Below are positions 8,968-17,665 of a stretch of DNA of 64,000 nt, piece after piece. A model generated the notes under the pieces. The model did not search any database, was not told where the DNA came from, and was given only the letters and a program-made list of their open reading frames with translations. The stretch is from Solirubrobacteraceae bacterium (GTDB taxonomy: Bacteria > Actinomycetota > Thermoleophilia > Solirubrobacterales > Solirubrobacteraceae): assembly GCA_025449845.1 (NCBI GenBank), contig JANWIP010000019.1:79369-143368 (forward strand), written 5' to 3'. Made by a program: the position numbers and the translations under genes. Every line of letters begins with the position of its first letter. Position 1 is the stretch's first letter.

Positions 8968-10032
8968 GTGCCATCTCCTACATTGCAGGGGATGGCACGC
9001 GCGGGTATGGACACCTTGCTGGCTGGCGTGCGACGCCTCAGCCACGTTGCGGACAGCGCCGGTGAACCCCGCGAGATCTTTCGTTCGCTGGCCGATGAGC
9101 TGTTCGCCGAGCTTGGGGTCGCGGAGGTGCAGGTGCATCATCTCGCCGATACCGCGGACACCGTCGTCGTCTACATGTTCGGCGGCGAGGGGCGCCTCAG
9201 CTACCTGGCGCCTCCTGGCGATCGCCCTCACGGGGTGGCATGGGTGGTGGACTCGGGCAAGCACGTGGTAGCCCACGGGGCGCGGGAGCTGGCCGCTGCC
9301 GTGCCGCGCATGGCCTCCAGCGGGGGCGTGGGCTGCGCATTGCTGCTGCCTCTGGCTGTGCGCGGCGACGTGGAGGCCGTCGTGATCCTCGCCCGCGAGC
9401 GTGCGGATGGAGGTTCTGTAGAGCCCTTTGTGGAGCACGGTGACTTAAGGCCCTTTGATGAGCGCGCCGTGCAGAGCGCCGCAACGCTGGTCGATCAAGC
9501 TGCCACTGCTTTGGCTCTCTTGCGCGCGCGTGCCGAGGCTGGCACGGATCCCGTGACGGGCTGTATGAACCATCGCGCCATGCGTTGGCGCCTGAATGAA
9601 GAGATCGGCCGTGCGATGCGCACCGACGGCCGCCTGGCCTGTCTGCTGATCGACCTCGACAACTTCAAGCTCGTCAACGACCGCCACGGGCATTCGGCGG
9701 GCGATGCGCTGCTGCGCGAGGTGGCTCAGGCGCTGATGGGGGAGTTCCGTGCCTTTGACCGCGTCGCCCGCTATGGCGGCGATGAGTTCGTGGTCATCCT
9801 GGCCGGCGCCGATCTGGAGAGCGCCGCGATCGCCGCCGAACGCGCGCGTGTGCGCATGCTGGAGATCCCCTCCTTTGATGTGAACCCTGGCGTGGCCGCC
9901 TCCATCGGGGTCGCCCAGTGGCGCGTGCCGATGAGCACCGACATGCTGCTCGACGCCTGTGACGCGGCGCTACTGCAGGGCAAGCGTGAGGGCAAGGGGC
10001 GCATCACGCGCGCCGTGACACACGCGGCTTGA
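8968..10032 (+). CDS. GAF-like domain / GGDEF diguanylate cyclase
   Basis: A 354-residue protein. Residues ~15-185 look like a GAF-type sensor domain and ~195-345 form a GGDEF domain. The active site is GGDEF at 270-274, and the upstream RAFD at 261-264 is an intact RxxD inhibitory site with the normal 5-residue spacing. It is therefore expected to make c-di-GMP from two GTP and to be feedback-inhibited. It is cytosolic with no membrane segment. The GTG at 8968 was chosen; an ATG at 8992 is possible but has no well-spaced ribosome binding site. The ligand of the sensor domain is unknown. Confidence 0.88.
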   Translation: MPSPTLQGMARAGMDTLLAGVRRLSHVADSAGEPREIFRSLADELFAELGVAEVQVHHLADTADTVVVYMFGGEGRLSYLAPPGDRPHGVAWVVDSGKHVVAHGARELAAAVPRMASSGGVGCALLLPLAVRGDVEAVVILARERADGGSVEPFVEHGDLRPFDERAVQSAATLVDQAATALALLRARAEAGTDPVTGCMNHRAMRWRLNEEIGRAMRTDGRLACLLIDLDNFKLVNDRHGHSAGDALLREVAQALMGEFRAFDRVARYGGDEFVVILAGADLESAAIAAERARVRMLEIPSFDVNPGVAASIGVAQWRVPMSTDMLLDACDAALLQGKREGKGRITRAVTHAA

Positions 10033-10158
10033 GGGGTCCCTGATTCACGGACGGGGGGGTCGCTGATCCACGGGTGGACGGCAGGCGGGTGATCCGTGCG
10101 CGGGGCTCGCGCGCAGTATCCGCGAATAAGAACCGGCCCCCGAAAATGGAGGTATGTG

Positions 10159-10830
10159 ATGTCAGTCGAGTCCCCCGGGATCGTCGAGCGCTTGGTGCGC
10201 GACGACACCGATCGCAAGCGATTTCTCAAGATGGTCGGAGGCGCCGGCGCTGCCAGCTTTGGAGCGTTCGTACTGGCTGCCTGCGGCAGCAGCAGCAAGA
10301 GCGGCTCCACCGCCGCAACCAGTGCCGCCGCGACGGCAACCTCGGCAGCGGCTCCCGCCGGCGGTGACGTGGGCATCCTCAACTATGCCTTGACACTTGA
10401 GTATCTGGAGACCGAGTTCTACAGCAAGGTGCTTGCCGCCAATCTGTTCAAGGGCAAGGTGCTGTCGGTGATCAAGGACTTTGGTGCGCAGGAGCAGGCG
10501 CATGTCACCGCGCTCAAGGGCGCCGTCAGCAAGCTTGGCGGTACTCCGGTGACCAAGCCCGCAGGTAAGTTCCCGATCGAAAACGCCACGCAGGTCGCCG
10601 AACTGGCCTACACCGTCGAGAACCTCGGCGCCGCGGCCTACCTCGGGCAGGCCGCCAACATCCAGAGCCCCGAAGTATTGGCCTCGGCTTTGGCGATCCA
10701 TTCCGTCGAGGCGCGTCACGCCGCGACGCTCGGCACGCTCGTGAAGAAGCCGATCCTCCCCAACGGGGCCTTCGCGGTCCCGGCCGACATGTCCACCGTC
10801 CTGACGGCTGTCAAGCCGTTTCTGGGCTAG
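10159..10830 (+). CDS. exported ferritin-like domain protein (Tat/lipoprotein signal)
   Basis: A 223-residue protein. GGAGG at 10148-10152 fixes the ATG at 10159. The N-terminus carries DRKRFLKMVGG, a Tat-like motif with KR in place of RR, followed by a hydrophobic stretch ending in a lipobox-like LAAC near residue 43. The rest is a ferritin-like four-helix bundle: [15 protein letters not shown], an EQAHV segment and a VEARHA segment supply Glu/His pairs for a di-metal site. The following gene encodes a paralogue 21 bp downstream. It is likely an extracytoplasmic metal-binding or redox protein; the activity is unknown. Confidence 0.82.
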   Translation: MSVESPGIVERLVRDDTDRKRFLKMVGGAGAASFGAFVLAACGSSSKSGSTAATSAAATATSAAAPAGGDVGILNYALTLEYLETEFYSKVLAANLFKGKVLSVIKDFGAQEQAHVTALKGAVSKLGGTPVTKPAGKFPIENATQVAELAYTVENLGAAAYLGQAANIQSPEVLASALAIHSVEARHAATLGTLVKKPILPNGAFAVPADMSTVLTAVKPFLG

Positions 10831-10851
10831 ACGCGGAAAGGAATCTTGACT

Positions 10852-11547
10852 ATGTCTTTCAACAACACAACTGCCGATCCAGAGCTCAGCGAGGGCCATG
10901 CGGAGCTGACCGCGGCCCAGGCGCAGATGGGCGCGATCGAGGTGCACGGCATGACGCGCGGAAGCTTCCTCGTGCGCGGCACGCTGGCGGCCGGTGCGGT
11001 ATACGGGGCTTCGGCGGTCGCGCCGTTCGTCTCTCAGGCGCTGGGGAGTTCCAGCACCACTGCATCGGGCTCTACAGGCGACGTGGAAATCCTCAACTTC
11101 GCGCTCACCTTGGAGTATCTGGAGACGGCCTTCTACAAGGAAAAGGCCAAGCAGGTTGGGCTCAGCGGGCAGGCCAAGGCCTACGCCGCGCAGTTCGCCG
11201 AAGAGGAGGCCCAGCACGTGGCCGCGCTGATGGGCGCCATCAAGGAAATGGGTGGCACACCGGTGGCCAAGCCTGAATTCGTGTTCCCCGTGAGCAACGA
11301 AAAGACGTTCCTCGCTTTGGCCTCGGTGCTGGAGAACACCGGTGTCGGCGCCTACAACGGGGCCGCGCCGTCATTGCACAGCAAGGCCGTGCTGGGCGTT
11401 GCCGGCTCGATCGTCCAGGTCGAGGCGCGTCACGCTGCCGCCATCAACCTCCTGATCGAAAAGAGCCCCACGCCGGATGGCGCCTTTGACCCGCCGCAGA
11501 CGATGCAGCAGGTGCTCGCCAAGGCCGGGCCGCTGATCAAGAGCTGA
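10852..11547 (+). CDS. exported ferritin-like domain protein, paralogue of the upstream gene
   Basis: A 231-residue protein. The ATG at 10852 is preceded by GGAAAGGA. Near residue 33, TRGSFLVRG followed by a hydrophobic run looks like a degenerate Tat signal. The mature part shares [21 protein letters not shown] and VEARHAA with the upstream gene, so the di-metal ligand pattern of a ferritin-like bundle is kept. The long N-terminal region before the signal and the lack of a lipobox cysteine differ from its neighbour, so the two may occupy different places in the envelope. The pair is probably co-transcribed. Confidence 0.8.
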   Translation: MSFNNTTADPELSEGHAELTAAQAQMGAIEVHGMTRGSFLVRGTLAAGAVYGASAVAPFVSQALGSSSTTASGSTGDVEILNFALTLEYLETAFYKEKAKQVGLSGQAKAYAAQFAEEEAQHVAALMGAIKEMGGTPVAKPEFVFPVSNEKTFLALASVLENTGVGAYNGAAPSLHSKAVLGVAGSIVQVEARHAAAINLLIEKSPTPDGAFDPPQTMQQVLAKAGPLIKS

Positions 11548-11623
11548 CAGGGCCGTCTCCTCGGCGGCTTTGAGAGACTGGCAGGCGAGTCGCCGTCCAG
11601 CCGCTGATACCGTCGAGGAGACC

Positions 11624-14428
11624 ATGTCGCAGAACAGCTTTGGCGCACAGAACACGCTCGCCGTGGGCGGGCGCGAGTATGAGATCTTCCGCCTCGATGC
11701 CTTGCAGGCGCGCTTTGACGTTGCGCGGCTGCCTTTTTCGCTGAAGGTTTTGCTGGAGAACCTGCTGCGCAACGAGGACGGCGAGGGGATTCGCGCGCAG
11801 GATGTGGAGGCGCTGGCCAGCTGGGACGCCACGGCACAGCCGAGCCAGGAGATTGCCTTCACGCCGGCGCGCGTGGTCATGCAGGACTTCACCGGCGTGC
11901 CCGCGATCGTGGACCTGGCGGCGATGCGCGATGCCATGGCCGCCATGGGCGGAGACCCCGCCAAGATCAATCCGCTGGTGCCTGCCGAGCTGGTGATTGA
12001 CCACTCAGTGCAGGTCGATGAGTTCGGCACGCGCTATGCCTTTGACACCAACGCCCGGCTTGAGTTCGAGCGCAACCGCGAGCGCTATGCCTTTCTGCGC
12101 TGGGGGCAGCAGGGGTTCGACAACTTCAAGGTCGTGCCGCCGGATACCGGCATCGTGCATCAGGTCAACCTTGAGTACCTCGCGCGCGTCGTGTTCGTGC
12201 AGGACGCTGGCGGTGCGGGCGTGAGTGCGGCTGCGGATGCGGGTGATGGGGGGGCAGCGGCTACCGGTGCGGGATCGCGCCTGCCGCGCGCCTACCCCGA
12301 CACGCTGGTGGGCACCGATTCGCACACCACGATGGTCAATGGGCTCGGCGTGCTCGGCTGGGGCGTCGGCGGCATTGAGGCCGAGGCGGCCATGCTGGGC
12401 CAGCCGATGTCGATGCTCATCCCGCAGGTGCTCGGTTTTGAGCTCGTCGGCGAGCTGCGCGAGGGCGCCACGGCCACCGACCTCGTGCTGACCGTCACGG
12501 AGCGCCTGCGCGAGCACGGCGTGGTGGGCAAGTTCGTGGAGTTCTACGGGGCTGGTATCGCCAAGCTGCCCTTGGCTGACAGGGCCACGATTGGCAACAT
12601 GTCCCCGGAGTTCGGCTCCACTTGCGCGATCTTCCCGATCGATGCGGAGACCTTGCGCTACCTGGAGTTCACCGGGCGCCCTGCCGAGCAGATCGAGCTG
12701 GTGGAGGTCTACGCCAAGGCCCAGGGCTTGTGGCATGACGAGCACAGCGAGCAGGCCACCTTCAGCGAGACGCTCACGCTTGATCTCGGGGAGGTCGTGC
12801 CGAGCATCGCCGGCCCCAAGCGCCCGCAGGATCGCATCTCGCTGAGCGATTCCCAGCATGCCTTTCGACGGGTGCTGGGGGACTATGTGCAGACCAATGG
12901 CGCGGATTCATATCCGGCCTCAGATCCTCCGGCCAACGGTGCGCCTGGACATGCGGGGCCCGTTGCCACCGCGGTGCCCTTGACGCTCGCCGATGGCACG
13001 CAGACGTCGCTCGATCATGGCCGCGTGGTGATCGCGGCCATTACCAGCTGCACCAACACCTCCAATCCCTCCGTGATGCTGGGCGCCGGTCTGCTGGCGC
13101 GCAATGCCGTCGCTAAGGGCCTGCGGAGCAAGCCGTGGGTGAAGACCTCGCTGGCGCCCGGCTCCAAGGTCGTGACCGAGTACTACGAACGCGCCAACCT
13201 CATCGAGCCGCTGGAGGCGCTGGGGTTCAATCTCGTCGGTTATGGCTGCACCACTTGCATCGGTAACTCCGGGCCGCTGCCCGAGGAGGTGTCCAAGGCG
13301 GTGAGCGACGCCGATCTGGCGGTGTGCTCAGTGCTCTCGGGCAATCGCAACTTCGAGGGGCGCATCAACCCCGACGTGAAGATGAACTACCTCGCTTCGC
13401 CGCCGCTCGTGGTCGCCTATGCCTTGGCGGGGACCATGGATATCGACCTGCTCGGCGATCCGCTGGGCGAGGATGCTGAGGGCGAGCCTGTGTTCCTACG
13501 CGATATCTGGCCCTCTGCCAGGGAGGTCGCCGAGACGATCGAGCAGGCGGTGCAGTCGGACATGTTCCGGCGCAGCTACGACGGTGTCTATGCCGGCGAT
13601 GAGCGCTGGCGCACGCTGCCGGTGCCTAGTGGCGACAGCTTTGCTTGGGACGCGGAGTCGACCTACGTGCGCAATCCGCCTTACTTCTATGGTCTGCCGC
13701 GCGAGCCGGAGCCGGTGCGCGACATCGAAGGCGCTCGCGTGCTTGCGCTGCTGGGCGACAGCGTCACCACCGACCACATCTCCCCGGCCGGTTCCATCAA
13801 GCGCGACAGCCCGGCTGGGCTCTACCTGCAGGAGCACGGGGTGCAGCCGCGCGACTTCAACAGCTATGGCTCACGGCGCGGCAATCACGAGGTGATGATG
13901 CGCGGGACCTTTGCCAACATTCGCCTGCGTAATCAGTTGGCGGGTGAGCGGGGGGCTCTTCCCGAAGGTGGGGTGACGCTGCACCTGCCCGACGGGGAGT
14001 CGATGTCGATCTATGACGCCGCCATGCGCTACGCGCAGGAGGGCGTGCCGCTGATGGTGCTCGCCGGCAAGGAGTACGGCTCGGGCTCCTCGCGCGACTG
14101 GGCTGCCAAGGGGACCAAGCTGTTGGGGGTGCGCGCTGTGATCGCTGAGAGCTTTGAGCGCATCCACCGTTCCAATCTTGTGGGGATGGGCGTGCTGCCT
14201 TTGCAGTTCAAGCCCGGCGATTCGGTTGCCTCGCTGGGGTTGAGTGGGCATGAGACGTTCTCGATCGCTGGTCTTGCGGACGGCGAGGAGGTGCCGCGCG
14301 AGGTGACCGTGCAGGCTGGGGAGCGAGAGTTTGCGGTGACCGTGCGTATCGATACGCCCAAGGAGCAGCGCTACTACCGCCATGGCGGGATTCTTCAGTA
14401 TGTGCTGCGCGGGCTGCTTGCATCGTGA
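11624..14428 (+). CDS. acnA: aconitate hydratase (AcnA/IRP type)
   Basis: A 934-residue enzyme that isomerises citrate and isocitrate in the TCA cycle. The 4Fe-4S ligands are Cys476 (SCTNTSNPS), Cys542 and Cys545 ([10 protein letters not shown]), with the 66+3 residue spacing of AcnA enzymes. The swivel domain near the C-terminus has [18 protein letters not shown] lies just before the ATG at 11624; an in-frame start at 11570 is less plausible. A Gly/Ala-rich insert near residues 200-223 is not typical of the family. The stop overlaps the GTG of the M42 peptidase gene (GTGA), so the two are coupled. Confidence 0.97.
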   Translation: MSQNSFGAQNTLAVGGREYEIFRLDALQARFDVARLPFSLKVLLENLLRNEDGEGIRAQDVEALASWDATAQPSQEIAFTPARVVMQDFTGVPAIVDLAAMRDAMAAMGGDPAKINPLVPAELVIDHSVQVDEFGTRYAFDTNARLEFERNRERYAFLRWGQQGFDNFKVVPPDTGIVHQVNLEYLARVVFVQDAGGAGVSAAADAGDGGAAATGAGSRLPRAYPDTLVGTDSHTTMVNGLGVLGWGVGGIEAEAAMLGQPMSMLIPQVLGFELVGELREGATATDLVLTVTERLREHGVVGKFVEFYGAGIAKLPLADRATIGNMSPEFGSTCAIFPIDAETLRYLEFTGRPAEQIELVEVYAKAQGLWHDEHSEQATFSETLTLDLGEVVPSIAGPKRPQDRISLSDSQHAFRRVLGDYVQTNGADSYPASDPPANGAPGHAGPVATAVPLTLADGTQTSLDHGRVVIAAITSCTNTSNPSVMLGAGLLARNAVAKGLRSKPWVKTSLAPGSKVVTEYYERANLIEPLEALGFNLVGYGCTTCIGNSGPLPEEVSKAVSDADLAVCSVLSGNRNFEGRINPDVKMNYLASPPLVVAYALAGTMDIDLLGDPLGEDAEGEPVFLRDIWPSAREVAETIEQAVQSDMFRRSYDGVYAGDERWRTLPVPSGDSFAWDAESTYVRNPPYFYGLPREPEPVRDIEGARVLALLGDSVTTDHISPAGSIKRDSPAGLYLQEHGVQPRDFNSYGSRRGNHEVMMRGTFANIRLRNQLAGERGALPEGGVTLHLPDGESMSIYDAAMRYAQEGVPLMVLAGKEYGSGSSRDWAAKGTKLLGVRAVIAESFERIHRSNLVGMGVLPLQFKPGDSVASLGLSGHETFSIAGLADGEEVPREVTVQAGEREFAVTVRIDTPKEQRYYRHGGILQYVLRGLLAS

Positions 14429-15585
14429 GTCCCGCGGGGCGTAAGGGCAACGCCGCCGCCGGGGGCAGGTCGGCGGGGAAGGACAGCGGCTTCCCGGTCG
14501 TGCTGCGCGAGCTGCTGGCGGCGCGCGGACCCTCGGGGTATGAGACGGCGCCTGCGGCGGTTTGGCGTGAGGCTGCCGCGGCTTTTGGTGCGCAGGTCAG
14601 CACCGATGTTGTGGGTACGCCCTCGGCGCGGGTGCCGGCGCGCGGAGGGTCCGGGGCACGTGGCGCTGGTGGTGGGGGCGGCAAGGGGCAGGCTCGGCGG
14701 TTGATGGTGATGGGGCACATCGATGAGATCGGGCTGATCGTCACCCACATCGATGACGAAGGCTTTCTCTGGTTCCGCGAGGTCGGAGGCTGGGATGCGC
14801 AGATCCTCGTCGGGCAGCGCGTGGTCTTGGCGACCCGTGAGGGTGACCTTGCCGGCGTGATCGGCAAGAAGCCGATCCACCTGCTGCGCGACGATGATCG
14901 CAAGAAGGTTGCCGAGGTACGCGATCTGCATATCGATATTGGCGCCAAGGACGGCAAGGAGGCGCGCAGGCTTGTGCGGGTGGGTGATGTGGCGGTGATC
15001 GACGGCGATCCTTTGGAGTTGCCCAATGGTCGGCTGGCCTCGCGTGCGCTTGACAATCGCCTTGGCTCGTTTGTGGCGCTCGAGGCTGCCCGGATTGTGG
15101 CTGAGGCCGGGGGTGGGGAGTGGGAGCTTGTGGCTGTTGCGGCGGCGCAGGAGGAGACCACCTTTGGCGGCTCGCGTACCAGTGCCTTCTCGCTGGAGCC
15201 GCATGCGGCGATTGTCGTGGACGTGACGCACGCGACTGATGCCCCGGGGATCGATGTGAAGGAGGCCGGCAAGCATGAGTTGGGGTCGGGGCCCGTCATT
15301 AGCCGGGGCTCCACGCTCAATCCGCGGCTCTTCGAGTTGTTGCATGAGGCTGCTGAGCGGGAGGGCATTCCGTTTACCGTCGAGGCTTCTGGGCGCAACA
15401 CGGGGACCGACGCCGATGCTGTGCACCTGAGTCGCGGCGGGGTGGCCACGGGGCTGGTGTCGATCCCACTGCGCTACATGCACTCGCCGGTCGAGCTCGT
15501 GGAGTTGCGCGACGTGCATGCTTGCGCGCGCCTCATCGCGGCCGTGGCTTTGGGGTTGGACGGGGAGACTTCGCTGTCGCGCTGA
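14425..15585 (+). CDS. M42 family metallopeptidase (glutamyl aminopeptidase/tetrahedral aminopeptidase type)
   Basis: A 386-residue cytosolic exopeptidase. Expected metal ligands and catalytic residues are present: His98 in MGHIDEIG, Asp210 in ALDNRLGS, the Glu pair 243-244 in QEETTFGG, Asp266 in VVDVTHATD, and the C-terminal His in RYMHSPVE. Members form large aminopeptidase assemblies that trim short peptides, and some were first annotated as endoglucanases. A Gly-rich, Arg-flanked linker at about 69-92 interrupts the usual region before the first His and is probably a disordered loop. It is translationally coupled to acnA by a GTGA overlap. Confidence 0.9.
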   Translation: MSPAGRKGNAAAGGRSAGKDSGFPVVLRELLAARGPSGYETAPAAVWREAAAAFGAQVSTDVVGTPSARVPARGGSGARGAGGGGGKGQARRLMVMGHIDEIGLIVTHIDDEGFLWFREVGGWDAQILVGQRVVLATREGDLAGVIGKKPIHLLRDDDRKKVAEVRDLHIDIGAKDGKEARRLVRVGDVAVIDGDPLELPNGRLASRALDNRLGSFVALEAARIVAEAGGGEWELVAVAAAQEETTFGGSRTSAFSLEPHAAIVVDVTHATDAPGIDVKEAGKHELGSGPVISRGSTLNPRLFELLHEAAEREGIPFTVEASGRNTGTDADAVHLSRGGVATGLVSIPLRYMHSPVELVELRDVHACARLIAAVALGLDGETSLSR

Positions 15586-15935
15586 GGGGCTTGTGGGGCG
15601 GTAGGGAGTAGTTTTCTCCTAGACAAATCTGGGCGTTTGTTTCCGATTATTCGTGGGTTTGGGGTCGATCGGGCCTTGCTCCATAAGGGATCTTGGGTGG
15701 AGGATTGAAGTATGGCCCGTTCTCCTTTCGAATAGCTTGAGATAGTCCACTGGAGTCCCATACGCTGTGTAGGCCTCCTCGCAAACCGGCCCGCTTGGCG
15801 GAGATCGCGGGGGCGCAGCAAAGACATCTGTTGGCCGGCCTGCATGCTTAGGTCAGCCGGGGTGTCGCCTTATCCAAGAAGCGACTACCCAATCATCATC
15901 CCGGCCGTTGGCCGGAGGAAAGGAACGCAGATCAT
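15586..15935 (+). other. 350-bp intergenic region upstream of a secreted protein gene
   Basis: No gene was supported here. It holds a promoter-like element at 15727-15764, shared with the one before 23343, and a perfect GGCCGG-type hairpin (15901-15915, loop GTT) immediately before the AGGAAAGGA ribosome binding site. The middle part is AT-richer than its surroundings. Confidence 0.6.
15727..15764 (+). promoter_or_regulatory. putative promoter shared by the AT-rich secreted gene family
   Basis: TTCGAATAGCTTGAGATAGT at 15727-15746 matches 23252-23271 with one mismatch. TTGAGA at 15737-15742 (-35-like), a 16-base spacer and CATACG at 15759-15764 (-10-like) match the TTGACA/CATACT pair before the second gene copy. 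The distance to the ATG at 15936 is about 170 bases. Confidence 0.5.
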
Positions 15936-16643
15936 ATGTTCAAGGTAAGACTCGCCATACTTGGCGCGCTTGCTCTCTTCATTGTCAGTGGGATCTCGGC
16001 GTCGGCAGCTTCGGCGTCTGGTCCGTTTTGGCATGTGGGGGGGACTTCGCTGAATGGCACGCGACAAATTAAATTACAATCTAAAGGTCCTCTATTCCTC
16101 AAAGTCCCGGGGACTCTGGAAATCAGATGCGAGAACAGCATCTCAGAAGGTGGGACTATCGAAGGCAATACAACAACTCAAGGTCAAGGTAAAGGCCGTA
16201 CGCTTTACTCGAGCTGCAAAGTACTCGTACCTGGAGAAGAAAAATGCCTAGTGGGCGACACGCTGACCAATCGAGGTCAAATCAAAACCAGTCCAATCAA
16301 ATCGTATCTGGCTAAAGCCGGCCAAACGGGTATTGTAGAGGTCTTTGAACCAGGGCAAGGAAACATATTTACGCAATTCAACCTCGTAACCGGCAAATCA
16401 GCATGTGCGTTCAAAGAAGTAGGGGCGATTGGTTCTGCCGTTGCTGAAGTGATACCAGCGAGGGTGGAAGGTCAAGAAGGTTTAATTTCATTCCCAGAAA
16501 AAGCGATCCTCAAAGTCATACATGAAGAAACTGAAGTAACGCTCCCCTCATTGAAAACTGTAGGCGCCGTGGGAACTTTTAGTGGTGTCTATGCTGCTAG
16601 GCTGGCGACGTTCCCCGAAAATTTTGGGGCGTTTGAAACCTGA
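15936..16643 (+). CDS. small secreted protein of an AT-richer paralogous family (copy 1)
   Basis: A 235-residue protein with a signal peptide (residues ~1-28, LGALALFIVSGISASAASA). AGGAAAGGA precedes the ATG. About 60% of residues appear identical to the protein at 23343-24050, including ARQIKLQSKG/TRQIKLQSKG, NSISEGG, KSYLAKAGQT, VEVFEPGQG, ISFP and the C-terminal FGAFET. Four cysteines may form disulfides. The internal coding sequence is much AT-richer than neighbouring genes (many AAA, GAA, ATT codons), while both ends are more GC-rich. No known domain is recognised; an extracellular adhesive or structural role is only a guess. Confidence 0.82.
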   Translation: MFKVRLAILGALALFIVSGISASAASASGPFWHVGGTSLNGTRQIKLQSKGPLFLKVPGTLEIRCENSISEGGTIEGNTTTQGQGKGRTLYSSCKVLVPGEEKCLVGDTLTNRGQIKTSPIKSYLAKAGQTGIVEVFEPGQGNIFTQFNLVTGKSACAFKEVGAIGSAVAEVIPARVEGQEGLISFPEKAILKVIHEETEVTLPSLKTVGAVGTFSGVYAARLATFPENFGAFET

Positions 16644-16688
16644 TAGATCGCTAATATAAGGGCCACTCGCAAGAGTGCCTGCATTTCA

Positions 16689-16727
16689 CCGTGCCCCCGG
16701 CGGCATATGAAGCTGCCAGGGGCACGG
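16689..16727. terminator. strong hairpin after the AT-rich secreted gene
   Basis: A perfect 9-bp outer stem, CCGTGCCCC (16689-16697) with GGGGCACGG (16719-16727), continues after one mismatch into a 6-bp inner stem around the loop ATATGAA. It has no U-run. It is 45 bp after the stop and is probably a transcription terminator or RNA-stability element. Confidence 0.6.
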
Positions 16728-16773
16728 TCATAGATATCGACCAATCCGTAAACCACAAAGGAGTTGGTTTATA

Positions 16774-17430
16774 TTGATAAGACTCGGTGTCCTTGCTCTC
16801 TTCATCGCGGATGGTATCCGGCATCGACGGCATCGGCGTCTGGTCCGTTCTGGCATGTGAATGAAAAAAAGTTGGCATCGAGCGAAACGAGACAACTTAA
16901 ACTATAAAATAAAGGTCCTATGATACTCAATCTGCCGGGTACGCGGGAAATCGCGTGCCAAAGAAGCATCTCCGAAGGTGCAACTATCGAAGGCAGCACA
17001 GTAACCCCAAGGTCAAGATAAAGGCCGTACCGTCTATACGAGCTGCACGGTACCTGGGCCGACAGGGGAAGATGTAAGGTAGCTGAAGGCCAAATAAAAA
17101 ACCAATCAAACCAAATCCTACGTGGCCGAAGCCGAAACCCAAATAAAGATCGTGGACGTCTTGAACCATCACAAAGGTCCACAATTTCAGTCTTTTCGCT
17201 AGAAAATGGTCCAGGAAATAGCTGCATATTTAATGAAATAGGGGTCGCGGGATCAATTGTTGCCAAAGTTATACCATCAGGGCAAGAAGGTATAATGGTT
17301 TTTCCCCTCGACGGCTATGTCTTAAAGTCAAACATGAAGGTACAGAAGCTATCTCCATCCCCAAATCATCGGGATTGTATCAACTTTCCCAATTACCTAC
17401 GGTGTAAGACTGCGGAGTATTGAAACCTGA
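16774..17430 (+). pseudogene. decayed third copy of the AT-rich secreted protein family
   Basis: The DNA aligns end to end with the 15936 and 23343 genes but is broken. AAAGGAG precedes a TTG at 16774 that starts a peptide ending LALFIADGI. A frameshift near 16815 then moves to the frame reading ASASGPFWHVNEKKL and TRQLKL, stopped by TAA at about 16906. It continues with SISEGATIEGST, then a further shift near 17010. Later fragments read FNEIGVAGSIVAKVIPSGQEG. The end keeps the GAAACCTGA terminus of the intact copies. The multiple lesions make expression of a full product impossible. Confidence 0.82.
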
Positions 17431-17665
17431 TTCTGATGTTGACGTATGCTAAAGCGAAAGAATGATGGTCTACCGTTTGTCGTTGCCTTTATCTGTTCCT
17501 AGAGATACACGTCCATATGTGGAAATCTCACAAGGGTTGGAGACACCCAAGCAAGGGGTCAAACAGATCGCTTATGCTCTACCGGTCGCAGCGTGGCCGG
17601 CGCCATTCATCCGGACGTAGTATCGAAAGATGGGCTCTTGGGGTCCGTCTGGGGAGGGATCGGAG
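17431..17665 (+). other. intergenic region between pseudogene and secreted PD40-like gene
   Basis: About 235 bp with no supported gene. GGGGAGGGA at 17651-17659 serves as ribosome binding site for the next gene. A TTGACG at about 17440 could be a -35 element but no convincing -10 follows. Confidence 0.4.

Noticed and set aside
7705..9438. 577-codon open frame on the minus strand across the secreted protein and GGDEF genes
   Set aside because: Low-information Arg/Gly/His-rich translation spanning two well-supported genes; no start context.
14208..15519. Two long minus-strand open frames opposite the M42 peptidase
   Set aside because: Antisense to a gene with all metal ligands; translations are Ser/Pro/Arg-rich without motifs.
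16651..17266. Minus-strand open frames over the pseudogene region
   Set aside because: They are antisense to a sequence that aligns with the secreted family on the plus strand, and contain no domain.
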